The notes beneath the pieces were generated by a model that saw nothing but the letters and a program-made list of their open reading frames with translations, made no database searches and was not told where the DNA came from. Shown here piece after piece: positions 10,857 through 22,263 of a stretch of DNA of 64,000 nt (positions within the stretch are counted from its first letter, which is position 1; each line of letters begins with the position of its first letter). The position numbers and the translations under genes were made by a program. The stretch spans positions 24,706,731 to 24,770,730 of the forward strand of contig CM022947.1 of the NCBI GenBank assembly GCA_012931725.1, given 5' to 3'. Source of the DNA: Litsea cubeba (taxonomy: Eukaryota > Streptophyta > Magnoliopsida > Laurales > Lauraceae).

Positions 10857-11237
10857 TCAGACAGCTTCTGAATGCTGCTTGATCTCCTCATGCGATGATA
10901 GGTCGACGACACTTGATGCCATTTTCGTGGTTCCTTTCCATGTCGGGAAGCGGATCCTTTGGTGATAGGTCGACGGCACTGCCCTCATGCGATGAATCCA
11001 TGTCCGCCCCATAATGGCATTGTAGGGCGATGGCACATCTACCACCAGGAATTCCACGTCTAAACGAATGGGATCTGCACCGACCTGCACAGTTACCACG
11101 CCCATCAGGTGCACAGCTTGGCCACTGAACCCGAACAGGGGTATCGAGGTTGGCCTTAAATCTGAGTGCTTCAGGCTGAGCTTATAAAAAAGCCCGACAT
11201 ACATAATTTCTAATGAGCTTCTCGAATCTATGAGCAT
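10857..11237 (-). pseudogene. Gypsy-type aspartic protease with altered active site
   Basis: 126-codon open segment. It resembles plant gypsy retropepsins: LIDSRSSLEIMY near the start, then FGFSGQAVHLMGVV, and MGRTWIHRMRAVPSTYHQ where relatives have LGRPWIH..GVVPSTLHQ. The active-site motif D-S/T-G is replaced by DSR, so the enzyme should be inactive. The same DSR is encoded in copy 2, so the change predates the duplication. It lies downstream of gag in the same element. Confidence 0.82.
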
Positions 11238-11418
11238 CCTCCGTACACCCTACCCTTGTTCTCATAAAGTTTGTACTGGGGCATCATTGTGGAGCTGGAC
11301 CACATCTCGCAAATCTTCATTTGAGAACAAGATATCTGCTTTCCTTTGCCCAGACTTGTTTACTATGCTCGGCACTTTGCTTATCTCTTTCAAGTGTGCG
11401 GCCCTCTTTCTCTAGGTC

Positions 11419-12654
11419 CTAACTGATTGGGTCTTCAAAGATTGTCAGCGCCCCTTCAAAGGCTGCTCTTGTGGGTTCGGTGTGACCCGTTCTTCTATCA
11501 GAACCTTCTCCAAACTCCCTCTGTCTCCTAAACCCCTCTTCCGTCAGGCAAGCCCACCTTGGCTCAGGTGCTCTCATGTCTTCTTCCATTTTTATGAACT
11601 CTTCGATCCACTTCATCAGCTTTGATTGTGTGGTTGGGGATTGCTTTGTCAACGATTGGCGAAGTGACTCTCCTTCGGTAGCCCGAGCTTGAAGGTTGCC
11701 ACAGCCACTTGTTCGTTACTCCCTTCTACCTCATTATAAAGGCGCTAGTAACAAGCGCTGAACTCCTTCAGGCTCTCCGAGCTCTGCTTCTTAAGAGACA
11801 GCAACGCCCCAATGTCCTTGGGTTGCTTGGAATTTGTTACAAAATGAGTAACAAAAGATCCAGCAAGCTCCCGAAAGCTACAGATCGATCTCGGCTCTAG
11901 GCGGGAGAACCATTTCAAGGCCAGGTCTCCCAAACTCGAGGGGAAAACCTTGCACATAAGTGGCTCATTCCCTATCCACAATGCCATGGGATGCTGGTAA
12001 TGCTGGACGTGGTTGGCGGGATCGGAGATTCCATCATAGACCCTCAACTTGGGGATCGAGAATCGCTGAGGAGGGTCCTCTTTTCCAATCTCCTCCGAGA
12101 ATGGAGATTCGAAATTTTGTGCATTTCCCAAGTTCCTTGCTTTGGTCGGATTCTCCTGAGGGGACTTCTGGTTTGCTAATGCCTTCTTGATGAGGACCTA
12201 TACGTCTTCCTCAGCAAGCACCCTTGGAATTGTTTTCTTTCTAGGAACCCCTCCATTTTTAGCACCCAAATGTTTGGACTTTGGTCTCCTCCTCTCTTCG
12301 TAGTCGGGAGCTTAAAGTCCTACTCCTTTCATCTCCTGCTCAGGCCTTAGCTCGGACTCGCCAAGCTTTTGATTCAGAATGGTGACATCTGGCCCCCCAT
12401 ACATTGGTGCTACTTCGGCGCTCCATTCTCCCGATTTCACGAGCGGTTTCCAAACCTTTCCGAGCGTCCTCCGGACTTGGGGGGCGTCCCTGCGCCTCCT
12501 TTGCTGCTTCCAATTCCAACAGCAAGCAATTGATCTTTTCCTTTCGCTGCTTCATTCCCTGTGTCAGGTCTCGAACAGCTTCTCTGCAAGACTGCTCCAA
12601 GCGGACATTTGCGTCCCGCGACGGAGCTCGTATTTGGTGGTCATGACCCTGCCT
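11419..12654 (-). pseudogene. TR-GAG gag, middle and C-terminal part, copy 1
   Basis: The best-preserved segment (12131-11745) is the Retrotrans_gag capsid region: FSIPKLRVYDGISDPANHVQ, then CKVFPSSLGDLALKWFSRL, then SLKKQSSESLKEF. A charged N-terminal segment at 12654-12340 continues across the nested gypsy insertion into 27927-27643. The C-terminal segment 11652-11419 is shifted relative to the capsid by a 1-nt deletion (near 11660, where copy 2 has one more C). No zinc knuckle was recognised. The gene is cut in two by the Tat element and cannot make a full protein. Confidence 0.85.
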
Positions 12655-15119
12655 TGTTGACACCAAAAATGTCACTTTGCCTCTTCAAGATCCAAAGAGC
12701 TACATGAAGTCACAACCTGCCATAAATAGGCAATGCTGCTTCCAAAAATCAAATCTTGTCAGAATCAAACAAAAACTGCAAGATTCTTCCAGACAACCAA
12801 AAGAGGAGTACACAAGAAGTTTCGGACCATTTCAAAATCATTTGGCCTAACTTCGCTTCTCCGACAGCCGAAAAGGAGCTCTCGGCGGCAAAAGCATCGG
12901 AGACACCAAATCTTCGATCAGGGCCGATGGATAGTCTCAAAATACTTCCAAAAGGCTCCACGTCAAGTTCCGAGTCAAACCGACAACGTTTGACCCTACA
13001 TCAACCCTCGGAAGCCAAATCAGGCCTCTCGGCGGCAAAGCTCTCCGGGACCATGGTTTCCAAGACAGAGCCTATGGATCATCTTAAAATGACTCCAATA
13101 GGTTCCCTGTCAAATTTCAAGTCAATCGGACATCGGTTGACCGCACATCAAACCGCGACATCTTCATCGCGACAAAAAGCAAGTCTACTGGTGATAGGAC
13201 CCCAAACGGCTTCAAAACTCAAACAAAAGCCTATGGTTGGTCTTATTTATTGCTCAGGAGGCTTCACACCAAATTTTAGGTCATTCCGACATCGTTTGAC
13301 CCAGTTTCAGCTTCTGACGGAAAAATTGGCAGCTCTGCGCGACAAAGTCTTCGGCTTTCTCAGGAAATTGGAAACTTTGCAAAATAAAATGCAAGGATTC
13401 TCATCAGGTTTCCTACAAAGAAATCAGGCCAATAAATGGTCAAAATGTCAAGGAAAAGTACAGGAGAAAAAAGAATCGAAAAACAGCAAAAACGGACACA
13501 AAACGGGACACAAAAGGGGGAAAACCCCCCAGGGTCGCAGACCCCTGCGACCCTGGGCCAAGGTCGCCGGGAAGGCCCCGGAAACCCCGGTTTTCGCCGT
13601 TTTTTAGCGATTCGAAGAGCCCAGCCTTTGGTACTTTCCAAAATTCATGCTTTTGAGACACCAAGTCCTCTGACATCCGTCCAAAACACGGGTCAATCAT
13701 CAAGAGTATCGAAAACAATATTGATCGCCACCCGGTCAACCAAAAAAAGTGTGCTTTCTACCCGACCGATCGAGAAATCGACAGGACAGATGGCACCGAC
13801 CCGCTGTTGGCAACAAACACCTGAAATTACATGGTCATCTGATGTCGATCTACATGAAGATCCATCGATGATCATCGACAGAAGAATCCCAAAAGACGTG
13901 GCACGGCCCGCGACTCTTCAGCTGCTCGGCGACCACTTAATGCGATTAATTGACTAGCTTTATTACAGTCATTAATCCATTTCTTTGGACGGCCCAATCA
14001 GAAGCAAGCATTCGGGAGTTACAAGTCAAGAGATTCATGGCATTTAACCCATGAAACTCCTCCCATCATGGCGATTAAAGGCGATTAAATGCCCTCAATC
14101 TCCTCCGGCCAATCAGAAGCCAAGAAAAAGGAGTTACAAAATAAACAATTCAATTTTGTAACTCCTCCCATTATGCAGCTTTATGACAATCAAGGCTCAT
14201 AAACCCTCCTAAATGGCTACCTAAAAGCCTATAAATAGGAGAGCTCTCCAAGAAGAAAACAGACAGAGACAGACAGACACAGACAGACACAGAGACAGAC
14301 AGACAACGAAAATCACAGACAGAAGCACAGAAATCCAGAGAAAGGAAAAAGAGAGAAAACTCTGCGGAAGTTCTACACCGGCCACCGCAACAAGGTGACA
14401 AAAGTCCCTTGGGGGGTACCCCCCCCAAGGTCCTTGCCTTCTCCTCCTGCCTCCAATGGCTTAGATATGGCTTTTCAGCCCGTCTACTCGGCTTTTTATT
14501 GGACATAGGACCTTCTTTTGGTCTTTGTCCTCTAAAAACCTGAGGTTATAGCCAAGCCAAGCGAATCAATAGCATCCTCTGTTCTCATCTGCATGGATGA
14601 TGGCGAAGCCCACATATGGCTTGCGACCGTCAATCTAAACGAGTCCCCCACAATCTCCTGAGAAGTTAGATCCTCTTTTTCTTGCTTTTCATTGTAGTTT
14701 GTATTTTTTCAAAAGAGACAAAAATCACAATTCTTGTCTTTCATTATTGATAAGGATTGTAAATCGGCTATAAACGCCAAAATCGGCTATAAACGCCAAA
14801 ATCGGCTATAAACGCCAAAAAAATCGGCTATAAATGCCAAAAAAATCGCCTTTCACGGCAAACCAAGAAAAATGTCTCTTTTCTTAAATATATGTGCAAT
14901 GGAAAACTTGAAAGAAGTTGATTTCCTTTTTACTTGCGAAGGTTGATTTCCGGATCACCACTTGCAATTCCAAGTAAAAATAGAAAATCTGGCACACCCA
15001 CAAAAAAAAGAAATGTTGATGCACGCCCCTGCCCCCTGGTTACGAAAGGGTCGGAACCAAACGGACTCCCACGTCCGCCGACCTCGGTAGGAACCGAGCA
15101 TTTGGAGCGCGGTCCATCA
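12655..15119 (+). repeat. 5' LTR of the Tat-like element
   Basis: 2,465 bp from TGTTGACACC to GGTCCATCA. It contains a TATA box at 14230-14237, a (CAGACAGACA)-type microsatellite around 14264-14305, a GC-rich inverted repeat at about 14403-14432, and four CGGCTATAAACGCC units around 14765-14830. Several open frames in this LTR recur at the same place in the 3' LTR and have no recognisable content. Confidence 0.93.
14230..14237 (+). promoter_or_regulatory. TATA box of the 5' LTR promoter
   Basis: TATAAATA in the context GCCTATAAATAGGAGAGC. The identical box lies in the 3' LTR at 26757-26764. It is the likely U3 promoter for element transcription, with R starting about 30 nt downstream near the CAGACAGA repeat. 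Confidence 0.7.
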
Positions 15120-15122
15120 AGC

Positions 15123-15144
15123 TGGCTCCACCCGGTGGGACTCG
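15123..15144 (+). other. Primer binding site of the Tat-like element
   Basis: Three nt after the 5' LTR the sequence starts TGGCTCCACCCGG and continues GTGGGACTCG. Its reverse complement ends in CCA and contains a T-arm-like CGAGTCCCAC, as expected for pairing with a tRNA 3' end. It somewhat resembles the complement of tRNA-Lys, but the exact tRNA is not settled. Confidence 0.6.
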
Positions 15145-16787
15145 TTTATTTGAGAACACGATGCTAGAAATAAAATATTTGCATATCATATATTTTGCTC
15201 TATGCTTATATTTCTTTTCTCGATTCCTTGGCTACTTTATAATTGGTGGCCTATGTTGAATTCCGCATCTAAAAAAATGAGATGAGATTTTTTGTTTGGA
15301 AATTTCTAATTCTTTGAATTTATTTCCACTCTTTCTCTTTTCAAAAAAAAAAATTTAAAACAAAAAACAAAAAAAATCAGATTTTTCATTTTGGATTCAA
15401 AATTGAGAAACTTTGATCCTCTCCCTTCTGGGCACTGGCGCTCACGGAAATCGCTGAGACCGTGTTCGGATCGGGGGTTGGGCCATTGTTTCTCTTCGAT
15501 GAGTTCATTAAAGATCTAAAAATATATATATATATAATATATAAAAAAAAATTTAGATTTCTCAATTTAGATTCAAAATTGAGAAACCTTGATCCGTTCC
15601 TATCGTTCATCGCGCTTGCAGAAATATTGAGCCTGTTCGACTAAGGTTTTGGGCCATCATTTCTCTTCGATGAGTTCATTAAAAAAAATATAATAAAATA
15701 AAAATAAAAGACATAGACCACTAAGGTTAAACCAACTGTGTTCTTTGATCATGGTTGATTCAAAGAAAAGCCTTGTCCAGAGTGTGGAGACAGCTTGACT
15801 GTTCTAGGCAAGGGTCCTCCAAACGAGTTCATTAAGTAATCCTACCCTTACCTGGGGGCAATTCTATCAATCAAGATTTCATAAGACCGGGTTAGGAGGC
15901 CTATGTGTACTCTCTCGTCTTTTAAACAAATTAAAAAAAAATAATTTTTTTTTAAAAAAATTAAAATTCTAAAATAAAAAATAAAAAATAAAAATTTTTT
16001 CAAAAAAAAAATCTTAAAAATAAAAATAAAAAATAATAAAAATAATAAAAAAAATAAAATAAAAAAAAAGATTTAAAAAAAAAATCTTCAAAATCTTCAA
16101 AAAAAAAAAAATTCCGTCATTTTGGGTTTAGATTGGAGAAATCTTGGTCTTCTCCTTTCTGAGCACTGGCGCTCACGGAAATCGCTGAGACCGTGTTCAG
16201 ATTGGAATGCCTTTTGCTCTCTTTGATGAACCCGATATTGACTTTTCAAAAAAAAAAAACTCGTCATCTTTAGATTCAGATCCGAGAAATTATGGTTCAT
16301 TTCTTTCTGAGCACTGGCGCTCGCGGAAATCGCTGAGCCCGTGTTCAGATCGGAATACCATCTGCTCTCTTTGATGAATCCAATCTTGACCTTTCCAAAC
16401 AGAGAATCTCATCTCATGGATGCGGTCTCAAAACATTTATGTCTAGCGGTACTAGTACGCCCTTTCAGGGTCTACTGTATTGCGACCGGCACATCGGTAA
16501 CTCCAACTTTATATTCTTCTTACCTCGAGCAAGCTCTGCTTCTCGATAAGTCGAATTTAAGTTCACAATTGCTTCTAGCAGTCACTGGGATGCCCATTCC
16601 GGGCTTACCATACCTGCGATCAGAACAATTGTACCTTCTATGGCATTTTGCCTTCCTCATATTGCTTGGGTCATCTACCTCGAGCAATTTGAAAAGACGA
16701 AACCATAGAACTTCCCATTTATGATCATTATATTCTTGTGATTACTAATGGATGTGGTCTTGTTTCTGAAATTTTCGAAAACTAACA
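15145..16787 (+). other. Long repeat-rich leader of the Tat-like element, gag absent
   Basis: Non-coding, very A-rich at 15900-16110. It contains three close copies (about 15430, 16165 and 16310) and one degenerate copy (about 15600) of GCACTGGCGCTCACGGAAAT followed by CGCTGAGACCGTGTTC and a TTCTCTTCGATGAGTTCATT-like segment. No capsid or zinc-knuckle sequence is seen where gag should be. A 127-codon open frame at 16341-16724 has no recognisable content. Confidence 0.6.
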
Positions 16788-17862
16788 ATGGCAGCTTCAC
16801 TAACCATTACTTTCGATGAAAACAAGCACCAACTCATGCTTCAACAGAAGCAAACCACGCAGCAAACTGAGCCACACATCTGTATCTATCTTTGGATACG
16901 ATGGGAGTACTCAAAGGCCTATCGGTAAAATCAGGTTCAAGTTGCAGATCGGTGATCTTATCTCTGAGGTCACAGTGTATGCAATAAAGACCCCTTCATG
17001 CTACAACATTCTTCTCGGACGCCCTTGGATCCATGAGAATGGTGTTGTCCCTTCAACTCTGCATCAATGCATCAAGTTTGTCGGCGACGACGGCATGATA
17101 CATCGAGTCTTTGCGGACAGAAAACCCTTCAAAGGTAAAGAAGTCCACTTCGCAGACTCACAGATGTATGAAGGTGAAAAAGAAGAAGAGGAGAAACACA
17201 CAGCATCCTTTGCCGAAAATCTCCAGAAATATAAAGGCAAAGCTCCTCAACAATCACCGGAAGAAAACAAACCATCCGGTAAATCTGAAGAGAGCATGCA
17301 AACTCCCTTCATCATCTCCCTCAAATCTTCAAAGCCTTTGGTCATCACAACTAAAGTGAAGAAGGCAAAACAAAAGCCTGGGGGCAAATTTGTTGTCTCT
17401 TTCGTGTCTATCATGCAAGACACGGACTCGGATTCAGAGCCAGAAGACGACACATCGTCAAGCCAAGCTGACACTCAGCAAGTTCAGCCTGCTCTTACTC
17501 CAATGGAGACAACTTCTGACATAGAAGATCCTACGTCAGCTTCCTTCGTTGTTCCAGCAACTTCAACAAAGGAAAAGCCGATCTTCTTCCATAGATCGGA
17601 TGCTTCTTCATCAAACTCCATGCTTGAACCTTTCCAAAATAAAGGTACGCCTCAACTATCCTTATACAGTTCTGTGGCACAAGCTATTATGAAGAAAATG
17701 GGCTATGACGCTCAAAACCCAGTCGGTTTGGGAGAAGGACGCGGTATTCTCACGCCATTGGGGCCCGTCTTGACCAAAAGCCAGCTGGAAGATTGGAGAC
17801 TCTACGGCTATGTAGAAAAGTCTTCACACGGGTTAGGGTATGATCCTGACACTCCCTTGTGA
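16788..17862 (+). pseudogene. Gypsy protease remnant with G-patch domain
   Basis: An ATG at 16788 starts a short MAASLTITFDENK segment, typical of the region just before gypsy protease. About 28 nt later the reading switches frame to the 348-codon ORF from 16816. That ORF carries the C-terminal half of a retropepsin (VSIFGYDGSTQRPIGKIRF, then LLGRPWIHENGVVPSTLHQC), but the D-T/S-G active site is deleted. An acidic, low-complexity linker follows. A G-patch-like motif, MGYDAQNPVGLGEGRG, lies near residues 296-313; G-patch domains are RNA-binding and occur next to proteases of some retroelements. The frame ends at TGA 17860-17862, immediately followed in the same frame by the RT region. Confidence 0.8.
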
Positions 17863-19521
17863 CAGTTGACACAAAGGCTTAAAAGTCAATATACTGACCA
17901 AGCCTCAATATCTCAAGTCCATGAAGATATCGATCTCCCTGGATATCTCTTTGATGAGTCACCTGACAAAGATCCAGGAAGCTCATCCAATTGGCACGAT
18001 TTCTCCGAAAATGAAGAGGAGTTGTCCGATGGCACAGACGTGTGGACTTCTGACCCAGAAGAATCCTCATCTCCAAAAGAAGTAGCCTACTTCGACTCGG
18101 TTTCAACAGGCGATTGGGATCATCTCATAGCAAGCCTTGGGAAAATTACCGATCAAGAAGACCCGTGGAAAGGAACAAAACCTTGGTCTGGAAATGCCCT
18201 TGAAACCCCAGAAGGTTTCGTTGAGCTGGAAGCCTCCGAAAATATTGTGGAGGAACCACCTTCGAACCTTCCAACAGAAGATCCTGTTCAAAAGATAGAC
18301 TTGGGAACACCAGATAACCCACGTCCTGTATTCATAAGCAAGAATATAAAGGATGATGAGTTACCTGAGTATATCGCCTTTCTTCGCGAGTTCGTTGATT
18401 GCTTTGCATGGTCTTACACTGAAATGCCAGGCTTAGACCCCAAAATAGCAGTTCACAAACTCAATCTTCAAGAAGACATCAAGCCTGTCAAGCAAGGCCA
18501 AAGAAGATTCCGTCCAGATGTGATGGATAAAATTGAACAAGAAGTTCAAAAACTCAAAAGCGTCGGCTTCATCCGTGAGGAACAACATCCTGAATGGTTG
18601 GCCAACGTTGTCCCCGTGACAAAGAAAAATGGGCAGATCAGGGTCTGTATTGATTATAGAGACCTGAATGGCGCATGCCCAAAAGATGAATTTCCGCTCC
18701 CCATACCAGAGGTAATGATTGATAATACCTGTGGATTCGAGCGAATGACATTCATGGATGGTTTCTCTGGCTACAATCAGATAAAGATGCATCCTGAGGA
18801 TGAAAAACATACATCCTTTCGAACCCCATTTGGCGTGTATTGTTACACTGTCATGCCATTTGGTCTGAAAAATGCTGGTGCCACATATCAGAGGGCTATG
18901 ATGAAAATATTCCAAGATATGCAGCACAAGACGGTTGAATGTTATGTTGATGACCTCGCCGTCAAAAGCAAAAGAAAAGAAGATTATCTCGAAGACCTTC
19001 GAGAAGTCTTCCTCCGGCTTCACAAACACAAACTGCGAATGAATCCTTTGAAATGCTTCTTCGGCGTCTCGTCGGGATTGGAACTTGCCATCGAATCCGG
19101 TATCACCATGCTGGAAGTCTTTGGAGACTCTCAACTGATCGTCAACCAGATGAATCAGAAATTTGAAGTCAGGAAGCCAGATTTGTTGCCCTACTACAAC
19201 AAGGCACAATCACTTCTGCAAAAGTTTGACATATGTCACATCACCCACATTCGTAGAGGTGAAAACATACGTGCAGATGCCCTAGCCGGACTTGCCGCAT
19301 CCATGGCAATCCAGGAAGGGGAAAACATGCAAATCACAGTGTGCGAAAGGAGAATCCTTCCTCCTCTTAACACACACCAAGCAGTTGCTGAATGCCACCA
19401 AGTGGTCGGAAGTCGGATTTCAATCCTTCAAACTTCAATCGGCGACTGGAGGGATCCGTTCATTGATTACATTATGTTCGGAATCCTACCTGAAGATCCA
19501 AAAGAACGGGTAAGCATCTAA
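17863..19521 (+). pseudogene. Gypsy reverse transcriptase fused by deletion to a Tat-type RNase H
   Basis: In frame with the preceding segment. An acidic region comes first, then RT from about 18340: CFAWSYTEMPGLDP, VCIDYRDLNGACPKD, FMDGFSGYNQIKM, PFGLKNAGATYQR and the active site CYVDDLAV. After the RT segment ending CFFGVSSG (about 19077) the sequence jumps to LELAIESGITMLEVFGDSQL, part of an RNase H of the second kind found in Tat elements (DSQLIVNQMN, then NIRADALAGLAASM). The RT connection region and the first RNase H are deleted. The segment ends at an in-frame TAA, 19519-19521, after which integrase continues in the same frame. Confidence 0.88.
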
Positions 19522-20703
19522 AAGCGAACCCCAAGCTTTCATTTGGATATTCCTTCAAAAATTCTTTACAGGAAATCCTTCAACGGAGTACTTCTACGCT
19601 GCTTGTCACAACAAGAGGCTGAAAAAACACTCAAAGAAATTCATGCTGGTCTTTGTGGAGCTCATCAGGCTGGACCTAAGCTCTATGATCAGATAAAAAG
19701 GTTAGGGTATTACTGGCCTACCATGGTAGCTGACGTAATGCAATTTGCTAAGCGCTGCCAACAATGCCAGGTTCATGGAGATTACATTCACATGCCTCCA
19801 GAATGGCTGCATCCTACAGCGATCTCATGGCCTTTCGAAGCCTGGGGTATGGACATCATAGGTCCTATTTCTCCCCCTTCAAGCAAAGGTCATCGCTTCA
19901 TCTTCGCCGCTACGGATTACTTCTCCAAGTGGTCAGAAGCATTTGCGTTTAACGAAATGAAGACCTCATCAGTCCTTCAGTTCCTACGCACCAACATCAT
20001 TTGTCGTTTCGGCATACCCAAAAGATTCGTCCATGATAACGGACCACAGTTCCGGGATCATCGATTCTACAGGTTCTGCGACAAATACAAAATCCAAAGC
20101 TGTCATTCGACTCCATACAATCCGGCAGCAAATGGGTTAGCAGAAGCTTTCAACAAGACACTCTGCAAAATCCTCAAAAAAATGGTCTCTAGTCACAAAA
20201 GAGACTGGAGCGACAAAATGTCCGAAGCTTTGTGGGCCTATCGAACCACCGTTCGAGGACCAACCCATAGCACACCATTCTCCTTGGTCTATGGATGCGA
20301 AGCTGTCGTGCCCTTGGAAGTACAAATTCCTTCCTTGAGGGTATCCTTGCAAAATGACATGACTCAAGAAAGCAATGTCAAATTGCGACTCCATGAGCTG
20401 GACAATCTCGATGAGAGACGGCTCGAAGCTCAACAAAGCATTGAACTTTACCAAGCACGTATGGTAGGATCTTTCGATAAAAAGGTCAGGCAACGCGCCT
20501 ACAAAAAGAGTGACTTGGTTCTTGCGGTAAAAAGACCAATGGTCTTCGCTCACAAGTCCAAAGGAAAATTTGAGCCAAAATGGGAGGGACCCTACGTCAT
20601 CGACAAGGTTTTCTCTAATGGCGCATACGCACTCCTAAACATGGAAGGTGACAGATGTATGCTGCCCATCAACGGCAAGTTCTTAAAGCGGTACTTCCCT
20701 TGA
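19522..20703 (+). pseudogene. Gypsy integrase, full domain set, upstream stop
   Basis: Continuous with the RT frame after the TAA at 19519-19521. The HHCC zinc-binding part reads EIHAGLCGAH...CQQCQVHG. The catalytic core has WGMDIIGP (first Asp), VHDNGPQFRD (second Asp) and ANGLAEAFNK (Glu). A C-terminal domain follows with the GKFEPKWEGPYVI motif typical of gypsy integrases. The core and its catalytic residues are intact, so only the two nonsense codons and the upstream deletions disable pol. The stop at 20701-20703 is followed by non-coding repeats rather than a chromodomain. Confidence 0.92.
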
Positions 20704-22263
20704 AGACTTACCCAACTGGGTAAGAGCAATGCCTGCACGGCCAAAGTCGATTTCCAGGTACACGCTCGCTAAACCCACCCTTTTTTAGAATTTTCATGTC
20801 AAATATTGAAATTTCTAGAAATTTAAACAATGCTTACTTCCATCGTTTCATTGTTCAAAAAAAATATCCAAGTTTAGGAACCTTTCCCTAACTTGACCAA
20901 AATTTTCAACCCTTGAACCCAAAATTCATGGTTTGAAACAAAATCCGGATTCAGGGATTTTCACCCTAGTCCACCCTACCTTTTACCGCCAAAATGGTTT
21001 TAGGTCAAAACTTATGACCCTCGTGTCTTTAAAAAAAAAATGTTTTTTCAAAAACCGCGAGGAAGCGACGCTTAGTCGATACTCGCACAAATCGGAAGCA
21101 AGCGAACCACGTTCGACACTTCCAAAATCGCAGGGAAGCGACATTTCGTCGGTACTTGCAAAATCCAAAACTGTGGAGATGCAACATTTCAGTTGATATC
21201 CACAACCCAAATTTCAAAGGTTCGAAAAAACCTAAAAAACTGTGGAGACGCAACATTTCAGTTGATATCCACAACCCAAATTTCAAAGGTTCGAAAAAAA
21301 CCTAAAAAACTGTGGAGACGCAACATTTCAGTTGATATCCATAACCCAAAGGTTCGAGAAAACCACAAATTTCAAAAATCGTGGGGAAACGACATCAAGT
21401 CAGTACCCGCAAAATCAAAATTTTTGAAAAGCAAGGATGCGACATTCCATCGATACTTGCACCCAAATCTGCGAGGATGCGACATTCCATCGATACTCGC
21501 AACCGAATGAGCAAGGATGCGACATTCCATCGATACTTGCAAGAACATTCAGCAGGGAGGCGACTTTTAGTCGATACTTGCATTTTTTTGAAAACCAAAC
21601 CGGCTATAAATGCCATCAAAACCGGCTATCAATGCCACAAACAAAAAACTTGGATTTCAAAAAAAAAAAAAACGGCTATCAATGCCACCAAAACAAAACC
21701 GGCTATAGATGCCACAAAACAAACCGGTTATCAATGCCACCAAAACAAAACCGGCTATCAATGCCACCAAAATTGGCTATAGATGCCACAAAAAAAAAAC
21801 TCGGCTATCAATGCCACAAGAAAAGCTGGCTCTCATGCCAAAATTGGCTTCCATGCCACAAAAAAAAACCTGGCTTTCATGCCAAAACAATCACTTGACA
21901 AAAGATTTTCACAAAATGACAACCTTTTGATCAAATCCCATTTAGCAATTACTTTTATCACAAAAAGATTCAAGTGAGCGTAGGGATAACAAAAAAAAAA
22001 AGAGCATCCCATTTAGCAATTACTTTTATCACAAAAAGATTCAAGTGAGCGTAGGGATAACAAAAAAAAGAGTACCAAAAAATACATGTGGTACCAAAAA
22101 AAAAAGAAAGTGTTCACAAGCACTACAAAAAAAAGAGTACCAAAAAAATACATGTGGTACCAAAAAAAAAGAAAGTGTTCACAAGCACTAAAAAAAAAAA
22201 GTACCAAAAAAATACAAGTGGTACCAAAAAAAAGAAAGAAGGATGGTTTCTGTATACAGGAGC
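20704..22263 (+). repeat. Tandem-repeat block between integrase and the antisense gene
   Basis: Four kinds of repeat follow each other. At 21060-21160 and 21425-21580 are units of about 35-45 bp containing GCGACATTCCATCGATACTTGC or variants. At about 21172-21345 are three units of about 70 bp starting CTGTGGAGACGCAACATTTC. At 21600-21890 are about ten CCGGCTATCAATGCCA-type units. At about 21940-22062 is a 65-70-bp direct repeat (AGCAATTACTTTTATCAC), and at 22070-22230 three units of about 60 bp with GTACCAAAAAAATACATGTG. Open frames here are by-products of the repeats. Such arrays near the 3' end are common in Tat-type elements. Confidence 0.8.

Noticed and set aside
12756..13957. Open frames of 170-280 codons in the Tat-like LTR, repeated at 25201-26484
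   Set aside because: They lie wholly in the LTR, change frame between the two LTRs, and have no recognisable domain.
14403..14432. GC-rich inverted repeat CCTTGGGGGGTACC that could be read as a terminator
   Set aside because: Rho-independent terminators do not apply to plant nuclear DNA. It is a feature of the LTR present in both copies.
18433..19209. 258-codon minus-strand open frame opposite RT
   Set aside because: It is the antisense shadow of the conserved RT and RNase H sequence; it has no own motifs or splice signals.
21050..21580. CRISPR-like appearance of short regular repeats
   Set aside because: Units are diverged and contiguous without unique spacers. The setting is a plant retrotransposon, where such arrays are known.
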